Assembly: GCA_030602715.1 (NCBI GenBank)
Contig: JAUVZD010000001.1
Coordinates: forward strand, 310,001 to 374,000
DNA length: 64,000 nucleotides
Source of the DNA: Candidatus Coatesiibacteriota bacterium
Lineage (GTDB): Bacteria > RBG-13-66-14 > B26-G2 > JAUVZD01
Direction: 5' to 3'
Within the stretch, counting starts at the first letter, position 1. Every line of letters begins with the position of its first letter. The notes beneath the pieces were generated by a model that worked only from the letters and a program-made list of their open reading frames with translations, had not been told where the DNA came from and searched no databases. This document shows, piece after piece, positions 1 to 8,564 of the stretch. The translations under genes were made by a program, and so were the position numbers.

Positions 1-12
1 GCGATTATCCAT
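1..12 (-). CDS. 5' end of an unidentified gene running off the left edge
   Basis: The first four codons (MDNR) of a minus-strand gene are visible. A perfect AGGAGG ribosome binding site (complement of 19-24) sits six bases before the ATG at 10-12. It lies 86 bases downstream of the anti-sigma factor stop codon, on the same strand, so it may belong to the sigma/anti-sigma unit. Nothing can be said about its product from this window. Confidence 0.6.
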
Positions 13-98
13 AGCCAACCTCCTGGAATTCCCGTTGTAAATCTACACAAATCAGGTACAATCTATGGGAAGAATAAAAGCTGGAATTTAATTTTTGC

Positions 99-1178
99 CT
101 ACTCTCCCAAAATGGCAAATACTTTGGTTCTCTCCTCATGGCTCAGGCTGCCTATCACCACATATATTGACGAACCATTCCTTCTGTTGGTGAACTCCTC
201 CAGGAGCACGTTCTCCAGATAGACCGCATCCTCAGGGGAGATTGATGAGGAGAAGGTAACATAGGTCCCTTCACCGCTGATCTCTGTGCCGGAAGTGACC
301 ACATAGGGTAAACCGCTACGCACCACCATCTCATCAACCACCAAAGGCAACATCGTGCCCGATATCATCCTCGCAGTAACCGGCATAACCGGGTCCTTTA
401 CCGCATAAAAATCGGTGATATCCCCATCGGATACCCGGAAGAACCCACCGGAAGAGGAGACGCTGTCCATCAGGTCCCTATCAAATGTTATCACGGGGGA
501 GACATCCGTCTCCGGGACAGCCATCTCTGTGAAGGGAACCTCCTCCCGGGAATAACGCCCAAAAGTATACTCTAGCTCGTCAGAGACAACCCCTTCTGCG
601 GGAGCGTGGTAAATATCAGCACCGCTCAATGCCCCAAGGGTTGTAGATACCGCCTCCTTCTCAGCGGTTAAAGTATGCGGCGGCTTAACGTGCACAAGGG
701 TGGGAACCGGCGCCTCTTCCTCGGTAACCAGGCCGGGAGCCTCCTCCGTCTTGGGCTTTAACCCTTCAAAATCCCTCGTCTCCAGGGATGAAATATCAAG
801 ACCCTCAGGCTCCTGCGTGTAAGAAAGAACATAGGGAAGAATGTAGAAGCCGGCAAGTCCCACCAGGATAATACCGGCTATTGTTGCCGCTGCAAGGAGC
901 GTCCTGGGCTTCAAGAGGGGCTTCATTGACAGCACCCTGCCGGCACCCCTCCCCTCAGCTTTAGCCCTCTCTCTCACCCGGATGGCTAGAGTGGACATAA
1001 ACAGCACCCCGGCGGAAGCGACTTCCATATCGCCCACCATAGAGAGAAGCTCTCTACCCTGCCTCAAGTAATCACGGCAGAGGGGACATTCCCTCAGATG
1101 CTCCTGGACCGAAAGGGGAAGCTCCTCCTCACTGGTGAGGGTCTCGTCTATAAGATACTGTATTTTTTCACACTTCAT
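99..1178 (-). CDS. Zinc-finger anti-sigma factor, membrane-anchored
   Basis: Probable membrane anti-sigma factor that holds the adjacent ECF sigma factor inactive. Near the N terminus is an HxxxCxxC zinc motif (H-L-R-E-C-P-L-C, about residues 26-33), the hallmark of zf-HC2 anti-sigma domains. One hydrophobic segment follows at about residues 92-115. The rest, roughly 240 residues, would be extracytoplasmic and rich in Glu, Val and Thr; I recognise no sensor domain there. I chose the ATG at 1178 because GGTGAG lies just upstream; TTG at 1190 and GTG at 1187 are alternatives. The sigma stop codon is only a few bases upstream, so the two are translationally coupled. The signal sensed is unknown. 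Confidence 0.8.
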   Translation of the reverse strand: MKCEKIQYLIDETLTSEEELPLSVQEHLRECPLCRDYLRQGRELLSMVGDMEVASAGVLFMSTLAIRVRERAKAEGRGAGRVLSMKPLLKPRTLLAAATIAGIILVGLAGFYILPYVLSYTQEPEGLDISSLETRDFEGLKPKTEEAPGLVTEEEAPVPTLVHVKPPHTLTAEKEAVSTTLGALSGADIYHAPAEGVVSDELEYTFGRYSREEVPFTEMAVPETDVSPVITFDRDLMDSVSSSGGFFRVSDGDITDFYAVKDPVMPVTARMISGTMLPLVVDEMVVRSGLPYVVTSGTEISGEGTYVTFSSSISPEDAVYLENVLLEEFTNRRNGSSIYVVIGSLSHEERTKVFAILGE

Positions 1179-1183
1179 ATCAC

Positions 1184-1768
1184 TCACCAATCTGTTTCAC
1201 CCAAAGCGGCGACCGAGTCGCCCAGAATCTTGCGCAGTTTGCCCAAGGCAAATGCTCCACTGGCCTTCACCGAGCCTTCACTTATCCCCAGAGTTGAAGC
1301 GACCTCGGCGACGGAGAGCCCGTTAAGATGGCGCATTTGAAACACCTCTCGTTGCCTGCTGGGCAGGGAATCTATCGCCCGGCACAGTCGCTCATACACC
1401 TGCCTCGCCACCGCCCTCCTGAAAGGATTATCTATACTCTGGTGGAAATTGATGACCACTTCCAGGGAGACCTCCTGTTCCCGACGAATCACCTTACGCA
1501 ATCGATTCTTGGCGGTGTTGACCGCGATGCGTAGAAGCCAGGTCTTGAAACTGGATAATCCCTTGAAGGTATGGGCTTTGCGGTAAAGTTTGAAGAAGAC
1601 ATCCTCGGTAACTTCCTCGGCGGCTTCACGATTGCGCAGGATGGATATCACTGTGGCAAAGACCGCCTCCCTGTACTTTGCTACCAGTGCCTCAAAGGCG
1701 GTCTCATCACCACCTAAGAACTCCACAAGAAGTCTGTCATCGCCGACCCCGGGCGTGCGCCCCGCCAT
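1184..1768 (-). CDS. ECF-type RNA polymerase sigma-70 family factor
   Basis: Alternative sigma factor of 194 residues, the usual ECF size. Region 2 is visible at about residues 25-95, including the core-binding and -10 recognition helix (FKTWLLRIAVNTAKNRL). Region 4 follows at about residues 130-185 with the helix-turn-helix core LSVAEVASTLGISEGSVKA. The end of region 4 reads KASGAFALGKLRKIL, an acceptable variant of the usual end. A GAGAGG ribosome binding site precedes the ATG. It is followed directly by its probable anti-sigma factor. It is the last recognised regulator of a minus-strand gene block, and its target promoters cannot be told from the window. Confidence 0.9.
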   Translation of the reverse strand: MAGRTPGVGDDRLLVEFLGGDETAFEALVAKYREAVFATVISILRNREAAEEVTEDVFFKLYRKAHTFKGLSSFKTWLLRIAVNTAKNRLRKVIRREQEVSLEVVINFHQSIDNPFRRAVARQVYERLCRAIDSLPSRQREVFQMRHLNGLSVAEVASTLGISEGSVKASGAFALGKLRKILGDSVAALGETDW

Positions 1769-1864
1769 GAGGCCATCCTCTCGTTTAATTAGACCAAACT
1801 GCTATAGTCGGGGTTTAATCCCCCTACCCAAAAGAACCGCCTTGCTCTATCCCTGCCTTGACCG

Positions 1865-2206
1865 CTATCCCTGGTCCCCTTCTTCCCTTTCTTTGGACAT
1901 TTTTACCTTCTCAATCTCTTCTTCGGTATCTTTTATCTCCTTCTCCAGAGCCTTCACCTCGTCAAGCAGGCGAGACACCTCCGGGTCGGCTAAAACCCCC
2001 TTCTTTTTCCTGCTGACCAGGTCATATATCCGCCCACCCAACTCAAAGAAGTTATCGTGAATCTTGCGATGAACTCCAATTATGCGGATGCGCAATCTGG
2101 CAATCTGGGTCAGTTCTCCGGTCTTCTCCAGAAGGGTGGAGATGCCCTCCCGGGTAGCTGTATAACCCTCATCCAGCGTCTTGCTAATCCTCTCCCACAG
2201 CGTCAT
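1865..2206 (-). CDS. Small coiled-coil protein, function unknown
   Basis: 113-residue soluble protein that I do not recognise. The N-terminal half contains an amphipathic stretch (tandem ARLRIRIIGVHRKIHDNFFELG). The C-terminal half is strongly charged with heptad-like Leu/Ile spacing (LLDEVKALEKEIKDTEEEIEKV), so a coiled coil is likely. It has no signal peptide or membrane segment. A good AAGGAG ribosome binding site precedes the ATG. It sits between a Roadblock-like protein and an ECF sigma factor on the same strand with short gaps, so co-transcription is likely. A structural or adaptor role is only inference. Confidence 0.7.
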   Translation of the reverse strand: MTLWERISKTLDEGYTATREGISTLLEKTGELTQIARLRIRIIGVHRKIHDNFFELGGRIYDLVSRKKKGVLADPEVSRLLDEVKALEKEIKDTEEEIEKVKMSKEREEGDQG

Positions 2207-2284
2207 CTGTCCCCTCCTTGTGTTAAAAAACCAAGTATCCTCATCAAAGCATCAATCCAGAACTGGTGGTATCCTCCGTGTCAC

Positions 2285-2659
2285 CTACTTGCTCTCATCC
2301 AGGAGAGTTTTAATCTCCCGCACCGCCCGGTTTATGGTACTGCGACATCTCATATGCGGGTCAGCCAGAACCACCAATGTAAGCACGGTATCGTTCAGGG
2401 GGATATAACGGCAGACTAGAGAATAACCCTCCTCAAGACGGATCACCGTCTCCAGGGCTTCCAGGTCAAAAAGCTTCTTACTCACAGTGCGAATATTCTT
2501 TAAACTGGGGGAAAGGACCACAGCGGTGGGCAGAGGTCCAGCCCCGATGCGGTGGGCTACCTCAAATCCCTCAAAATCTATCAACTCGGCAAGCCCCATT
2601 CCCTGCTGCACCAGATTGAGCATAACCCCGTCAAGTTTAGCGATTATACTGGTCTTCAT
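2285..2659 (-). CDS. Roadblock/LC7-like domain protein
   Basis: 124-residue single-domain protein. The pattern fits the Roadblock/LC7 fold: an N-terminal helix (IIAKLDGVMLNLVQQ), a strand region (FEVAHRIGAGPLPTAVVL), a central helix, then strands containing GYSLVCRYIPLNDTVLTLVVLA and a final long helix (RCRSTINRAVREIKTLLDE). In bacteria such proteins regulate small Ras-like GTPases (MglB with MglA) in polarity and surface behaviour. No MglA-like GTPase is in the window. It lies downstream of thiL and upstream of the coiled-coil gene. The assignment rests on overall pattern rather than a catalytic motif. Confidence 0.5.
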   Translation of the reverse strand: MKTSIIAKLDGVMLNLVQQGMGLAELIDFEGFEVAHRIGAGPLPTAVVLSPSLKNIRTVSKKLFDLEALETVIRLEEGYSLVCRYIPLNDTVLTLVVLADPHMRCRSTINRAVREIKTLLDESK

Positions 2660-2762
2660 AGCCAGAAAGGTCCCCCTGAAAGATACCCACGCCCTCCATC
2701 TTATTCATCTCCCGACCCGAGGCGAAATCCTCAGCCCTCAGGGAGGCACGGGAAAACTTTTT

Positions 2763-3827
2763 TTACTGAAGGATTGAGTAGATATCGTCCTCGCTTTTCT
2801 TAAAATGCATATAACCCGTATCTTCCAAAGGGCGCCGACTTCCAGCATGTATCAGGGAAAGCCCCCTATCCTCCTCCACAACCCTGCCGATTACGGAAAA
2901 ATGCAGGTCGGCGGGGAGGCGTATGTCCTCTATCTTGGCATCAGGCTTCAAGGTAACCAGAAGCTCAAAGTCCTCGCCGGCACCAAGGGCTACCCGCAGG
3001 GGCTCAACACCCAGAAAATCGGCGGCGGTTTTTGCACCCTCACACAAAGGTAACGACTCCTGCTCAATCTCCACACCGACACCGCTCGCCCTGCACAGAT
3101 GATAGAGTTGAGTGGAGAGGCTGTCGCTGGTATCCGCCATTGAGGTCACCAGTCCGGTCTGTGCCAGTCGGCGGGCTTCTTCCAACCTCGGTTTGGGGTG
3201 CAGATGACGCTCCACAGACGATTCAAAGGAGAGCCCACCCTGCACTCCCTCCAACCTCCCCCGCAGATAAGCCAGCCCACTCCAGGAAGCCCCCAGACCG
3301 CCGGTGAGGGCGATAATGTCGCCGGGGTTAGCCCCCTTGCGCCGACAGAGTTGCTTGCTCTCCACCCGACCGCGGATGAAGGCGGTGAGAACCATTGTGC
3401 CTTCGGTGGCAACAGTGTCCCCGCCCACCAGGCTGATGTTCAGTTCCCCACAAGCCTCACCTATCCCCCCGGCAATTCCGGCAATTACCTCCCTTTCTGT
3501 ATTTTTAGGAACCGCCCAGGAGACCAGCGCATAATCGGGTGTGCCAGCCATAGCGGCAATATCGCTGGCGCAGGCGTATATCAGCTTTATTCCCACATCC
3601 CCGGGGGAGAATATGTCCCAACTGAAGTGAATCCCTTCAACCAGAGTATCGTCGGTGGCAAGTTCCACCATACCATCGGCATCCGGCGGTCCTGCCCAGG
3701 CATCATCCCCGGGCCAGAGGGGACCCGAAGCGTTATCGGGATAGATTCTTTCGGCTATCTGCCGAATTATCCCCAGCTCATTCAGCGATTCGGCTGAGGA
3801 TGAGCGCTCTTTTTTCCCCTTTTCCAT
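2763..3827 (-). CDS. thiL: Thiamine-monophosphate kinase
   Basis: Phosphorylates thiamine monophosphate to thiamine pyrophosphate using ATP, the last step of cofactor synthesis. The N terminus carries the ThiL glycine-aspartate loop (GDDAWAG), followed by ATDDTLVEGIHF, the ACASDIAAMAG metal/substrate segment and LVGGDTVATEG, all in the expected order for the AIR-synthase-related fold. The length of 354 residues is normal. I chose the ATG at 3827 over a TTG two codons upstream. It lies 3' of galT and the cation exchanger on the same strand. No other thiamine gene is nearby, so it appears to be an orphan pathway gene in a mixed operon. Confidence 0.93.
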   Translation of the reverse strand: MEKGKKERSSSAESLNELGIIRQIAERIYPDNASGPLWPGDDAWAGPPDADGMVELATDDTLVEGIHFSWDIFSPGDVGIKLIYACASDIAAMAGTPDYALVSWAVPKNTEREVIAGIAGGIGEACGELNISLVGGDTVATEGTMVLTAFIRGRVESKQLCRRKGANPGDIIALTGGLGASWSGLAYLRGRLEGVQGGLSFESSVERHLHPKPRLEEARRLAQTGLVTSMADTSDSLSTQLYHLCRASGVGVEIEQESLPLCEGAKTAADFLGVEPLRVALGAGEDFELLVTLKPDAKIEDIRLPADLHFSVIGRVVEEDRGLSLIHAGSRRPLEDTGYMHFKKSEDDIYSILQ

Positions 3828-3885
3828 AGGCAATTATATTTCAAGCCTGCAGTTTTTACAAGCGCTTAATTGCATAAGAGCTGAC

Positions 3886-4965
3886 CTACAGGAAAAAGAA
3901 GGCTACCGCTAAAACCAGATACAGCCCCAGCAGTTGGAGTCCCTCAAGCCAGTTGGAACGACCGTCGTTGGACATAAGCACCGTGCTTACCACGGCAAAA
4001 GCGATGGCTACCAGCTCCAGAGGTTCAAAGACCAAATCCATGGGACTGCCCAGAGCGAGACTGATGAGCACTAAAAATGGCGCCACCAAGAGGGCAATCT
4101 GCTGTGCGGAGGAGGAGCAGATGGCAAAGGACAGGTCCATATTGTTCTTATAGGCGAAAAGGACCGCGCTGGAGTGTTCTGCGGCGTTGGCGATGATAGC
4201 CACTATCACCACCCCCATAAATATCTCCCCCCAACCAAGGGCTACGATGGTCGGCTCTATTGCCCCCACCAACACCTCGGCGGCGAAAAACAGCCCCACA
4301 CCGCTGAATATCAAGGTGAGCACAGAGCGAGGCAGACTCCAGCCGAAAGGAGATTCGTGCTTGGGGGTCATCCTCTCCTCCACCCCAATCTTTTTGAGGA
4401 GGAAGTGATGGCGATGGGTGCGGAAGATAAACAGGAGGCTTGCCAGATATATGATGATAAGCACGATGGAGATGACTATGCTCATCTCCATCAGGTCAAC
4501 TTTGAGGTGGGCTGAGGAGACGGTCATGAAGAAAATGGAGGGGATGACCAGCGCCGCCACCGCCAGAGCCATCATATTACTGTTCATGGATGCCATCTTA
4601 ATACTGAAATGCTGGACTTTATGGGAGATTCCCCCCACCAGGGCGGACAATCCCCAAACCAGAAGCAGGTTGCCTATGATGGAGCCGGTGATGGATGCTT
4701 TTACCACCACGGAAAGCCCCGCCTTCAGCCCCACTATCCCCACGATGATCTCCGCTCCGTTGCCCATGGTGGCGTTCAGGAGACCGCCGGAGACCGGACC
4801 GATTCGGCTGGAGAGCTCCTCGGTTGACCAGCCAAGCATTATCGCCAGAAGGACAATCCCCACCGCGGAGACGACAAACTCCACAAGCGGATTGATGGAT
4901 GCAAACATCAAGACCGCTGAAAACAGGGTAAAGACTACGCATATGATTATGACCACCCGTACCAT
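3886..4965 (-). CDS. CaCA-family cation/H+ (Ca2+) antiporter
   Basis: Inner-membrane exchanger of about 359 residues with some ten hydrophobic segments. Both halves carry the family's cation-binding repeats: MGNGAEIIVGIVGLKAG in the first half and IANAAEHSSAVLFAYKNNMDLSF in the second, each with the key acidic residue (GAE, AEH). These resemble Ca2+/H+ antiporters of the CAX/ChaA branch. The start is set at the ATG at 4965, where the MVRVVIII hydrophobic segment begins. A reading frame extends further upstream but runs into galT. Only four bases separate the galT stop from this ATG, so translation is coupled. The transported ion is inferred from the family. Confidence 0.85.
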   Translation of the reverse strand: MVRVVIIICVVFTLFSAVLMFASINPLVEFVVSAVGIVLLAIMLGWSTEELSSRIGPVSGGLLNATMGNGAEIIVGIVGLKAGLSVVVKASITGSIIGNLLLVWGLSALVGGISHKVQHFSIKMASMNSNMMALAVAALVIPSIFFMTVSSAHLKVDLMEMSIVISIVLIIIYLASLLFIFRTHRHHFLLKKIGVEERMTPKHESPFGWSLPRSVLTLIFSGVGLFFAAEVLVGAIEPTIVALGWGEIFMGVVIVAIIANAAEHSSAVLFAYKNNMDLSFAICSSSAQQIALLVAPFLVLISLALGSPMDLVFEPLELVAIAFAVVSTVLMSNDGRSNWLEGLQLLGLYLVLAVAFFFL

Positions 4966-4969
4966 AGTC

Positions 4970-5992
4970 TCACTCACCCATAAGAAACTCCCGCACCCTC
5001 TCCGGAGGGGTGGGGTTGATGTAAAAGCCGGTGCCCCACTCAAAGCCCGCCACCCGGGTAAGGCGGGGGAATATCTCAAAATGCCAGTGGTAGTCCACCT
5101 CTATGGTAGTCCAATAGCCGGAGCGGGGGGTGCGCAAGGGGGCGGTGTGCAGGAGCATGTTGTAGTCCGGATTTTCCAGATTTTCCCGCAACTTTATCAA
5201 TATCATTTTGAGAATCTTAGAGAGGGAGGTCAACTCCTGCGGGCTAATTTTATGGTAATCGGATTGATGCTTCTTGGGAATAACCCACATCTCAAAGGGG
5301 AAGCGAGAGGCGAAGGGGGCGATGACCGCAAAATGCTCATCATCCATCACCAGACGCTCCCCGGCTTTCATCTCCTGCTTCAGGTAGTCGCAGAAGATAC
5401 AGCGCTCCTTCTCCTGATAATACTTCTTGGAGCTTTGGAGCTCCTCCTTCACCGTGATGGGGGTAACCGGGGTGGCTATCAGCTGGGAGTGGGCATGGGG
5501 CAGGCTGGCTCCGGCCCGAATCCCCTGATTCTTGAATACCATTGCGTAGCGCAGGCGGTCATCTCTGTCCAGTTCTATAATCCGCTCCCTGAAAGCCCCC
5601 AGAACAAGCTCAATATGCTCCTCCGGTAGGTCCGATAACCTCTGGTCATGACGGGGGGTCTCCACGATCACCTCGTGCGCTCCCACTCCCTCAGCCATGT
5701 CGCACATCCCTATCCCCCGCCGGGCGACATCCCCTTCAATGCGCAGGACGGGATACTTGTTGGGAATTACTCGCACCAGCCAGCCGGGCCCGTTCGCCTT
5801 TCCCCCACCGGGACGGACCGCATATATCTCCGGCGGGGTCATATGCTCGTTTCCCTCGCAGAAGGGACAGCCCTCGCTCTTTGTATCCGACGGCGTTTCA
5901 GCGCTACTTTTGAAATGGTGCGGTCTAGCATCCCTTTCGGTGGCAATTATCACCCAACGGGAAACTATGGGGTCCTTTCGCAACTCGGACAT
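4970..5992 (-). CDS. galT: Galactose-1-phosphate uridylyltransferase
   Basis: HIT-superfamily nucleotidyltransferase that exchanges UMP between UDP-glucose and galactose-1-phosphate (Leloir pathway). Visible features are the N-terminal RWVIIATERDARPH segment, zinc ligands in CPFCEGNE (about residues 42-49), VRVIPNKYPVL, a second Cys pair (CIFCDYL), and the nucleophile motif as GASLPHAHSQLIATP. The catalytic motif reads HAHSQ instead of the textbook HPHGQ; the nucleophilic His is kept. Length 340 is normal. The ADP-glucose phosphorylase/GalT-like branch is an alternative. No galK or galE is adjacent, although a sugar epimerase lies at 17.8 kb. Confidence 0.9.
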   Translation of the reverse strand: MSELRKDPIVSRWVIIATERDARPHHFKSSAETPSDTKSEGCPFCEGNEHMTPPEIYAVRPGGGKANGPGWLVRVIPNKYPVLRIEGDVARRGIGMCDMAEGVGAHEVIVETPRHDQRLSDLPEEHIELVLGAFRERIIELDRDDRLRYAMVFKNQGIRAGASLPHAHSQLIATPVTPITVKEELQSSKKYYQEKERCIFCDYLKQEMKAGERLVMDDEHFAVIAPFASRFPFEMWVIPKKHQSDYHKISPQELTSLSKILKMILIKLRENLENPDYNMLLHTAPLRTPRSGYWTTIEVDYHWHFEIFPRLTRVAGFEWGTGFYINPTPPERVREFLMGE

Positions 5993-6021
5993 CGTTCCTC
6001 CTGCACTCTATCAGTAAAGGT

Positions 6022-6576
6022 TCATATCTTGAGGGAGATGTATTCTGCGGGAATATACTGGCAGAGATAATCCCTCTCGCTTCTGAAAAACTTCACCCCA
6101 GCCTGGTGAGCTCTCTTTGCGGAGACTGCGATAATTACCGGGCTGGGGGAGACCTTTCCTCCCTGATACCAGGCTTCGTCAACGGTCTCAGCCAGGAAGA
6201 TGAAGCGCCTTCCCAGGGGCTTCAGCCCATATTTGGTGACCGAGGAGACCATAAGCTGAGGCAGACCGTGATAGAGGATTTCAGGGGGGATGACCTCCTC
6301 CGGTTCGGGGCGAATCATATATCGGTGACCGCTCACCGCCTTGACCCGCTCCTGCCACCGCTCAAAATGTGACCCGTCGCCGATAACTTCCTCAATCTGC
6401 CGGGGGGTAGCCCAGTTGGAGACCGTCCTTACCACCAGCTTCAACTGCTCCAAGCTCACAAAGCCCCATTCATCTACCTTAATCCCAAACTGCTCGGGGT
6501 CCTCCCGAAGAATCCTCAACAGTAAATCTCGCAGTTCCTCCCTCTGCTTGCGGGATGCAAAGAGACTTTCACCCAT
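6022..6576 (-). CDS. kptA: RNA 2'-phosphotransferase, Tpt1/KptA family (divergent)
   Basis: Tpt1/KptA enzymes move a 2'-phosphate from RNA (or other ends) to NAD+. The N-terminal winged-helix part is present (LLRILREDPEQFGIKVDEWGFVSLEQL), as is the SGHRYMIRP segment that corresponds to the family's GHS motif. The C-terminal half has PPEILYHG, YGLKPLGRRFIFLAE, VIIAVSAKRAHQAGVKFFRSE and QYIPAEYI, all collinear with KptA. The usual LLRH becomes LLRI and GHS becomes GHR, so the active site is unusual. Length 184 is typical. It is the most upstream gene of the minus-strand block and diverges from murA. The family is fairly sure; catalytic competence is not. Confidence 0.8.
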   Translation of the reverse strand: MGESLFASRKQREELRDLLLRILREDPEQFGIKVDEWGFVSLEQLKLVVRTVSNWATPRQIEEVIGDGSHFERWQERVKAVSGHRYMIRPEPEEVIPPEILYHGLPQLMVSSVTKYGLKPLGRRFIFLAETVDEAWYQGGKVSPSPVIIAVSAKRAHQAGVKFFRSERDYLCQYIPAEYISLKI

Positions 6577-6646
6577 ATTTGAATTCTATTAAAGGGCGCA
6601 GGTCATGTCAACTATATTATATTTTCCGCAAAGATGCCCACAGTTG

Positions 6647-6676
6647 TTGACTTAACCGACCCCGCTGTGCTATCAT
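6647..6676 (+). promoter_or_regulatory. Predicted sigma70 promoter of murA
   Basis: TTGACT at 6647-6652 and TATCAT at 6671-6676 are separated by 18 bases. Each hexamer matches five of six consensus positions. It is placed 31 bases upstream of the murA start, in the spacer divergent from kptA. Confidence 0.6.
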
Positions 6677-6706
6677 TTTCCACCAACCCGAAAAAAGGAG
6701 CAGAGT

Positions 6707-7975
6707 TTGGAGAAGATAATAATCGTGGGCGGAAGTGTCCTGAGGGGCAAGGTTAGACCCTCGGGCTCTAAAAATTCCGCCCTGCCGATAATGGCCGCCT
6801 CCCTGCTCAGCACTGAACCCATCATCCTGCACCATGTCCCACGCCTGGTGGATATTGAGACCATGGCTCAGGTTATGGACGTGTTAGGGGCGAAGGTGGA
6901 GTGGACAGGCGACCACGACCTGCGCATAGACCCCGTAGGGCTCTCCTCCTATGAAGCGCCCTACGACCTGGTGCGGCGCATGCGAGCCTCCATCTATGTG
7001 TTGGGTCCGCTCGTCGCCCGCCTGAAAAAAGCCAAGGTGAGCCTGCCCGGCGGATGTTCCTTCGGTCCCCGACCGGTGGACCTTCATCTCAAGGGCATAG
7101 AGGCTCTGGGAGGAAAGGTCAGTTTGGAGCATGGTTATATTATGGTGAATGCGGATGAACTGGTGGGTGCAAAGATGAATCTTGCCGGCGCCTCCGGACC
7201 CAGTCGTGGGGCAAGCTCCAATGTAATGATGGCCGCCTCACTTGCCGAAGGAGTTACGGTTATAAACGGCGCCGCCCAGGAGCCGGAGCTTGTCCAACTG
7301 CAGGAATTCATCAATTCCATGGGCGGAAAGGTGAGCGGTGCGGGTAGCGACAAGCTCACCGTAGAGGGGGTATCCCAGTTAAAAGGCAGCGAATTTGAGA
7401 TAATGGACGACTACATAGAGGCGGGCACCTATCTGGTGGCTGGGGCTATGGCCGGGGAAATGGTGGCTGTGGAGGGCGATTTTTCCGCCAACCTCAAGCC
7501 GGTCCTTGCCTCCCTGGAGGAGACCGGCGCCCGTTTGGAGGTCGGTGAGGGGAAAGTGACCGTCCACGGCAACCCCCGACCGACCGCTGTCAACATAACC
7601 ACCGCCCCCTATCCCGGTTTCCCCACCGATATGCAGGCACAGATGATGGCTTACCTCTGTCGTGGGCGGGGAAGCTCGGTCATACGGGACACCATCTACC
7701 CCGACCGCTTCAACCACGCCCAGGAGCTTCTTCGTCTGGGTGCGGACATCGTGAGGGAGGACGGAAGTGCCATCATAAACGGCGTGGAGGAGCTGTCCGG
7801 AGCCTACCTCATGGCTAGCGACCTGCGCGCCTCGGCCGCCCTGATCCTCGCCGGTCTGGTAGCCAGAGGGGAGACGCATGTGCGCCGAATCTATCACATT
7901 GACCGGGGCTATGAGCGCATTGAGGAGAAATTGGGACAGTTGGGGGCTGAAATCCGGCGGGTGGAGGAGGAGTGA
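6707..7975 (+). CDS. murA: UDP-N-acetylglucosamine 1-carboxyvinyltransferase
   Basis: Transfers enolpyruvate from PEP to UDP-GlcNAc, the first committed step of peptidoglycan synthesis; the target of fosfomycin. The N terminus shows GKVRPSGSKNSALPIMAASLL. The catalytic loop reads LPGGCSFGPRPVDLH (about residues 114-128) with the nucleophilic Cys present, so the enzyme should be fosfomycin-sensitive rather than the Asp variant. Later conserved segments include ASGPSRGASSNVMMAA and YPGFPTDMQAQMMA. Length 422 is standard. It begins with TTG at 6707, six bases after an AAAAAAGGAG ribosome binding site. It is monocistronic: its own promoter lies upstream and a hairpin terminator downstream. Confidence 0.95.
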   Translation: MEKIIIVGGSVLRGKVRPSGSKNSALPIMAASLLSTEPIILHHVPRLVDIETMAQVMDVLGAKVEWTGDHDLRIDPVGLSSYEAPYDLVRRMRASIYVLGPLVARLKKAKVSLPGGCSFGPRPVDLHLKGIEALGGKVSLEHGYIMVNADELVGAKMNLAGASGPSRGASSNVMMAASLAEGVTVINGAAQEPELVQLQEFINSMGGKVSGAGSDKLTVEGVSQLKGSEFEIMDDYIEAGTYLVAGAMAGEMVAVEGDFSANLKPVLASLEETGARLEVGEGKVTVHGNPRPTAVNITTAPYPGFPTDMQAQMMAYLCRGRGSSVIRDTIYPDRFNHAQELLRLGADIVREDGSAIINGVEELSGAYLMASDLRASAALILAGLVARGETHVRRIYHIDRGYERIEEKLGQLGAEIRRVEEE

Positions 7976-7997
7976 GGTTGTGCTATAACTAGAAAGT

Positions 7998-8030
7998 AAA
8001 AAACCGGCGCAGTGTGCCGGTTCTTGTTTT
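7998..8030. terminator. Intrinsic terminator between convergent murA and LEA2 gene
   Basis: The inverted repeat AAAAACCGGC (7999-8008 region) pairs with GCCGGTTCTT around a short loop. It is followed by TGTTTTT on the plus strand and by an A/T run on the other side, so it can serve both converging genes. Confidence 0.65.
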
Positions 8031-8049
8031 TAACCTTGGTCTGCAATTA

Positions 8050-8526
8050 TCATATCCGCTTCGTCAACTCCAAAGGATAATCAATAGTCCCAATCCAGGT
8101 CTTTACATGGACCGTGCCCTTCAATGTCAAATCCACCCCTCCGGAAAGGATCGTCGCCAGCAGGGCTCTGCCCACCTCCTTGCTGTTTATGGTCAGGCTC
8201 AAATTGAGCCCACCCTCCTGCTCCGGCTCAATCTCCAACTTCTCAGTATGAACGCCGGTGGATACCAATATATCCTCCTGAACATATATCTGATATTCAA
8301 AGCTGTCAACCACCACTTTGATGTCGTTGGGGTTGGTCACCGATAACTTCACCCTGAGCTGGATACCCTCCAGGGAGATGCTCTCCACTACCACATCATC
8401 CAGCCTGAACTTACAGTCCTTTATCGCCTTGCGCTGGGTTATGGTCTTGCAGGAGACCTGAGCGAGGACCAGGACGATGAGGATTAGATAGATAACCGGC
8501 GAACATCTCACTTCTTCTGGCAACAT
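8050..8526 (-). CDS. LEA type 2 (WHy-like) domain lipoprotein
   Basis: 158-residue exported protein. A hydrophobic leader (VIYLILIVLVLAQVSC) ends in Cys with a permissive lipobox. The mature part matches the bacterial LEA type 2 pattern: DVVVESISLEGIQLRVKLSVTNPN, then KVVVDSFEYQIYVQ, and a late LKGTVHVKTWIGTIDYPLE strand region. LEA2 domains are immunoglobulin-like beta sandwiches, found in envelope lipoproteins with stress or binding roles that are poorly defined. The ribosome binding site AGGAG is unusually close to the ATG, so a start a few codons downstream (GTG) is possible. It is convergent with murA. Confidence 0.75.
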   Translation of the reverse strand: MLPEEVRCSPVIYLILIVLVLAQVSCKTITQRKAIKDCKFRLDDVVVESISLEGIQLRVKLSVTNPNDIKVVVDSFEYQIYVQEDILVSTGVHTEKLEIEPEQEGGLNLSLTINSKEVGRALLATILSGGVDLTLKGTVHVKTWIGTIDYPLELTKRI

Positions 8527-8564
8527 CTCCTAAAACCATCCCTCCATTTACCCAAGCGCTTATG

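Noticed and set aside
4966-5079. N-terminal extension of the cation exchanger into galT
   Set aside because: It would overlap galT by over 100 bases and consists of non-membrane, Pro/Arg-rich residues read out of frame from galT.
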